Below are positions 61,647 through 64,000 of a stretch of DNA of 64,000 nucleotides, in pieces. Source of the DNA: Patescibacteria group bacterium. GTDB taxonomy: Bacteria > Patescibacteria > ABY1 > UBA10025 > JAHIVO01. The stretch lies in NCBI GenBank assembly GCA_028718605.1, contig JAQULM010000001.1:346785-410784 (forward strand). The letters are read 5' to 3'. The position numbers were made by a program, and so were the translations under genes. The notes under the pieces were generated by a model that was not told the DNA's origin, ran no database searches, and worked only from the letters and a program-made list of their open reading frames with translations. How positions within the stretch are numbered: the first letter of the stretch is position 1; each line of letters begins with the position of its first letter.

Positions 61647-62034
61647 AATTGCCTTCAGATTCTGGTTGGTGTAATATTTTCACCACTTTTAGATTTTTCT
61701 CTCTCCTGGGAGTTTTAACGGGGATTGTGTCGCCGGTTCTGTAGCCCAGCAAGGCGCAGCCGATTGGGGAAAGCACGGAAATTTTCTTCTGGCTGATATC
61801 GGCATCATTAGGAAAAACAAGCCAGTACTCCAACTCTTCATTGGTGTCACTATCGCAAAACACCACCTGCGAATTCATGGTTATCACATCGCCGGGGATA
61901 TTTTGGGGCTCGACGATTTCCGCTCTGTTTAATTCTTCCCGCAGGGCCTTATCATTTTCGTCAATCGGCAACTTATTATTGATTATTTCAATCAATTTTT
62001 TATGGTCGTTTTTTGTTATGTAGATTGTGTTCAT
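61639..62034 (-). CDS. rnk: Rnk/GreA-family RNA polymerase-interacting protein
   Basis: 131 residues, about the length of Rnk. A short N-terminal Rnk-type helical part (ITKNDHKKLIEIINNKLP) leads to the GreA/GreB C-terminal fold: VITMNSQVVFCDSDT, LVFPNDADISQKKISVLSPIGCALLGYRTGDTI. Rnk resembles Gre factors but has a short coiled coil; in E. coli it binds RNA polymerase and affects nucleoside diphosphate kinase levels. It is transcribed from 62166-62193 through a hairpin leader and overlaps the MFS gene. Confidence 0.85.
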   Translation of the reverse strand: MNTIYITKNDHKKLIEIINNKLPIDENDKALREELNRAEIVEPQNIPGDVITMNSQVVFCDSDTNEELEYWLVFPNDADISQKKISVLSPIGCALLGYRTGDTIPVKTPRREKNLKVVKILHQPESEGNYE

Positions 62035-62065
62035 GGTGCTAATAAATAAAAAATCGGCTTTGCTT

Positions 62066-62109
62066 GCCGGTTGTTTATTTCAGTCAAATAACTGTGACAA
62101 ACAACCGGC
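62066..62109 (-). promoter_or_regulatory. Long hairpin in the rnk-like leader
   Basis: Perfect 11-bp stem GCCGGTTGTTT / AAACAACCGGC with a smaller CAGT/ACTG stem in its loop. The GCCG part of one arm can alternatively pair with CGGC at 62055-62058 to make a short hairpin followed by six T residues (62048-62053, minus strand). This is a possible attenuator, though the alternative stem is only 4 bp. Confidence 0.45.
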
Positions 62110-62165
62110 TAAAAACCGTCAAAAAGGTAAATCTTTTGAGCTACTGCAGTAATTCTCATATTTAT

Positions 62166-62193
62166 ATGATAGCAAAATAAAAATAATTGACAA
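62166..62193 (-). promoter_or_regulatory. Promoter of the rnk-like gene
   Basis: Minus strand TTGTCA, 16 bases, TATCAT with TG in the extended -10 position. The leader to the start codon is about 125 bases. The gap 62194-62360 shows nothing else I can name. Confidence 0.5.
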
Positions 62194-62360
62194 GTTTATA
62201 GAGAGATTAAGTAATCAGGCATTCGTCTTTATTAAATTAATTGAGGTACATCCCAACACGCCTGAGCACTGTCCCATTTGCCCTCTTAGCCGCACTCTTA
62301 ACGAGCGGAACTGGGGCCCACATACCTTACATTGCCATTTAAAAAATTGTCGAAAAAGGT

Positions 62361-62366
62361 TATAAT
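62361..62366 (+). promoter_or_regulatory. -10 element for the exchanger gene
   Basis: Perfect TATAAT with no good -35 at the right distance. Transcription would start near 62373, almost at the ATG of the short leader frame. Confidence 0.4.
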
Positions 62367-62374
62367 GTTTGCAT

Positions 62375-62437
62375 ATGGAGGTACTTAATCTGATGCCAGC
62401 CAATTTTCTCTTTTTGAAACAGTATTCATCATGGTAG
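62375..62437 (+). CDS. Short leader peptide overlapping the exchanger start
   Basis: Reads MEVLNLMPANFLFLKQYSSW and stops at TAG 62435-62437, overlapping the ATG of the exchanger gene. An internal ATG at 62393 has GGAGG eleven bases upstream, giving a 14-residue form. Its termination exactly at the downstream start suggests translational coupling. Whether the peptide matters in itself is unknown. Confidence 0.35.
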   Translation: MEVLNLMPANFLFLKQYSSW

Positions 62438-63402
62438 CCCAGCTTTTACTATTTATAGTTTCGCTCTTGCTTGTCGTTCAAGGCGCGACACTGGCTACGA
62501 AGTATTCGGCTAAATTAGCCGAAAATTTTCATCTGTCAAAATACATTCTTGGTTTCATTATTGTTGCGCTTATATCGATTCTGCCCGAAACGTTTATTTC
62601 CATAAATGCTGCTATAGAAGGTACTCCCGCCTTTGGGCTCGGTACGCTCTTTGGATCGAACATTGCCGATCTGACGCTCGTCTTCGCAATATTGATTATT
62701 TATGCGCGGCGCGGAATAAAAATCGAGAGTAAGGTATTGAAGGACGTACGTTTGTACCCGTTCTTCTTAATGTTACCCTTGCTCTTCGGGCTGAACGGGC
62801 ATTTTTCCCGCATCGAAGGCGCCGGATTATTCATCGCGGGGTGCCTGTTTTATTATTTGGTTTTTCGAAACGGATTAGACACCACGGTTGAAGCAGCAGA
62901 AAATGAGGGTGCGGTCAAAAGCATTGCCCACTTTTTTACAAAGCACAAAAACAAGCTGAAACATGCCGCATTGTTGCTTTTTGCAATGGCACTCCTGCTT
63001 TTAGGATCGCATTACACCGTCACATCAGCAACGGCGATTGCGCAATCATTGAATGTAACACCTATTCTCATCGGGATGCTTGTCGTGAGCTTGGGGACGA
63101 CAATGCCAGAACTTTTTTATTCTCTGAAGTCGGTCAAGCGGAAAGATGACGGACTCGCTATTGGTGACATTTTGGGATCGGTGCTTGCTGACGCAACCAT
63201 CGTCGTCGGCATTCTTTCATTCATCAGCCCGTTTTCTTTCCCGGTGAAAATCGTGTACATCACCGGAGCGTTCATGGTCGTGGCTTCATTCATTCTCCTT
63301 TATTTCATGCGTTCAAACCATACAATCTCGAAAAAAGAGGGCTATGGCCTGTTAGCGTTTTGGGTCTTATACGTTGTAGTGGAGTTTTTTTCAAATAAGT
63401 AA
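62431..63402 (+). CDS. Sodium/calcium exchanger family membrane protein
   Basis: 323 residues with about ten membrane helices in two inverted halves. The CaCA alpha repeats are seen as FIIVALISILPETFISINAAIEGT with GTLFGSNIADLTLV (first half) and GMLVVSLGTTMPELFYSLKSVKR with GDILGSVLADATIVVGIL (second half). The usual GTSLPE is GTTMPE in one repeat and LISILPE in the other. These carriers exchange Ca2+ (or another cation) for Na+, H+ or K+. No dedicated Shine-Dalgarno is present, and translation may depend on the leader frame. Confidence 0.92.
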   Translation: MVAQLLLFIVSLLLVVQGATLATKYSAKLAENFHLSKYILGFIIVALISILPETFISINAAIEGTPAFGLGTLFGSNIADLTLVFAILIIYARRGIKIESKVLKDVRLYPFFLMLPLLFGLNGHFSRIEGAGLFIAGCLFYYLVFRNGLDTTVEAAENEGAVKSIAHFFTKHKNKLKHAALLLFAMALLLLGSHYTVTSATAIAQSLNVTPILIGMLVVSLGTTMPELFYSLKSVKRKDDGLAIGDILGSVLADATIVVGILSFISPFSFPVKIVYITGAFMVVASFILLYFMRSNHTISKKEGYGLLAFWVLYVVVEFFSNK

Positions 63403-63413
63403 GCGAGACCTGG

Positions 63414-63440
63414 CCCACGGGCCTACAAAGGCCCCGTGGG
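63414..63440 (+). terminator. GC-rich hairpin after the exchanger gene
   Basis: CCCACGGGCC / GGCCCCGTGGG with a 6-base loop and one bulge. It is placed as a terminator 12 bp after the stop but has no T run, so intrinsic termination is uncertain. Confidence 0.4.
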
Positions 63441-63443
63441 AAT

Positions 63444-63668
63444 ATTCTCAAAAAACCTTCCATCGGTAATCTGCTCAAGCAACCGCTCAAAGAAATTCTC
63501 TCAGGCACAGTGCGGACCGAGTATTTCACCGGCTGCCCCCGCGCATGCAGCACGTGCACGCTGAGCGTAGAATGCCAGGACGGTTGCCGTGCTTCAGCGG
63601 AAGTGTGCTATAATGACCGCCGATCCCAAGACCCATTCGTAGTCGACAATTTCAAAAGAGTTGTATAG
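63444..63668 (+). pseudogene. Remnant of a radical SAM/SPASM gene (C-terminal part)
   Basis: An open frame without a usable start reads ILKKPSIGNLLKQPLKEILSG, TEYFTGCPRACSTCTLSVEC, QDGCRASAEVCYNDRRSQDPF and ends at TAG. The Cys spacing (C..AC..C....EC..GCRA) is like the SPASM iron-sulfur domain that ends many radical SAM maturases. The only in-frame GTG is mid-domain, and the radical SAM core (CxxxCxxC) is missing. I call it a truncated leftover. An alternative is an unusual small ferredoxin-like frame started from a non-standard codon. Confidence 0.55.
63584..63614 (+). promoter_or_regulatory. Possible promoter for tRNA-Ser(TGA)
   Basis: TTGCCG, 19 bases, TATAAT with TG in the extended -10 position, inside the SPASM remnant. 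A second candidate, TCGACA-17-TAGTAT, lies at 63643-63671. Either could serve the tRNA at 63738. Confidence 0.4.
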
Positions 63669-63737
63669 TATACATATATACAGTCGGGAGGCGAAACATC
63701 CATAAATGGCTGGGATATGCTCATTCCCAACTATCAT

Positions 63738-63824
63738 GGAGGCGTGCGAGAGCGGTTGAATCGGGCAGTCTTGAAAACTGCTATACCCGCAAGGGTATCG
63801 TAGGTTCGAATCCTACCGCCTCCG
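63738..63824 (+). tRNA. tRNA-Ser(TGA)
   Basis: Acceptor GGAGGCG pairs with CGCCTCC, discriminator G, and no encoded CCA. The anticodon arm GCAGT-CTTGAAA-ACTGC shows anticodon TGA (Ser, UCA). The variable arm TATACCCGCAAGGGTAT is long, and the T arm GGTTCGAATCC is typical. Confidence 0.96.
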
Positions 63825-63861
63825 AATAGTAAATGCTTACAATAGCCTAATCAATAAACAT

Positions 63862-64000
63862 ATGGCAGACACAATCGAAAAAACATCGGCGCAGGAGCCC
63901 GAGGATCGGGGAAAAACACTGGCTTCCTGGGAATTCCCGGAGTTTATTAAACACCAGCGGTCATTTGGATGGTATATCGGTGTTTTCATCATTATCGCTG
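63862..64000 (+). CDS. Membrane protein, 5' part only
   Basis: 46 codons before the window ends. It reads MADTIEKTSAQEPEDRGKTL, then a WEFPEFIKHQRSFGWYIGVF motif leading into a hydrophobic helix. Proteins opening with W.FPE..KH.R...WY followed by membrane helices are common in Candidate Phyla Radiation genomes, with unknown function. The start is the ATG 37 bases after the tRNA; no ribosome site is clear. Confidence 0.65.
   Translation, partial: MADTIEKTSAQEPEDRGKTLASWEFPEFIKHQRSFGWYIGVFIIIA

Noticed and set aside
1..64000. CRISPR array, insertion sequence or prophage
   Set aside because: I saw no regularly spaced direct repeats, transposase, integrase or phage structural genes. The Gly-rich repeats in the secreted proteins recall tail fibres but sit in proteins with signal peptides.
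1..64000. Recoding of UGA as in Gracilibacteria/Absconditabacteria
   Set aside because: Several genes end in TGA at sensible positions (for example 9588-9590 and 59490-59492), and no conserved domain is interrupted by an in-frame TGA.

Overview
The window looks like a chromosomal segment of a Candidate Phyla Radiation (Patescibacteria) bacterium; I cannot name the lineage. The reasons are inferential. There is a complete inner-membrane type IV pilus (T4P) assembly set with a lone receiver domain between pilB and pilC and no secretin (PilQ) or PilP. There are very large secreted proteins with repeats of the 'GWAWSSTLGW' type, a half-length MFS protein, and small membrane proteins with a short helical 'WLxxARxxGLS' N-terminal motif. 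TGA is used as a stop (for example at 9588-9590 and the end of the gene at 59492), so UGA is not recoded. Most of the window appears to be of intermediate GC; about 10.6-16.2 kb and 58.5-62.4 kb look visibly richer in A+T.

Layout. 1-178: start of NAD-dependent DNA ligase (minus, runs off the window). 206-5697 (minus): minor pilin set (PilX-, PilW-, PilV- and FimT/GspH-like), prepilin peptidase PilD and two pilin-like proteins, read from a promoter at 5725-5752. 5765-10562 (minus): a glycosylation operon with two GT2 glycosyltransferases and a 985-residue fusion of GT2, O-antigen ligase/polymerase and TPR domains. 10796-16981: a polysaccharide export island with a double-GT2 protein (plus), three methyltransferases and a Wzm/Wzt ABC exporter (minus). 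17160-26366 (minus): a pilin with its own strong promoter and long leader, then pilC, a receiver domain, pilB, an FN3 protein, pilO, an unusual long pilN, and pilM. 26387-48046 (minus): four co-directional secreted proteins of 3742, 830, 1950 and 691 residues, ending 21 bp upstream of pilM.

48.2-58.3 kb (plus): a small membrane protein, LemA, HtpX, a 45-residue membrane peptide, two membrane proteins carrying pilin-head-like domains, a ClpC-type ATPase and ComF. 58.3-64 kb: a structured leader and GIY-YIG nuclease, tRNA-Ser(GCT), HAD hydrolase, small unknowns, DUF488, MFS and Rnk (minus), a Na+/Ca2+ exchanger family protein, a radical-SAM/SPASM gene remnant, tRNA-Ser(TGA), and the start of a membrane protein.

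Reading them together (inference): the window encodes one cell-surface programme. The pilus machine, its pilins and a surface glycan pathway sit beside an operon of giant beta-propeller proteins that are good candidates for pilus-associated or cell-wall adhesins. LemA/HtpX and ClpC would serve envelope and protein quality control, and ComF hints at DNA uptake through the pilus.
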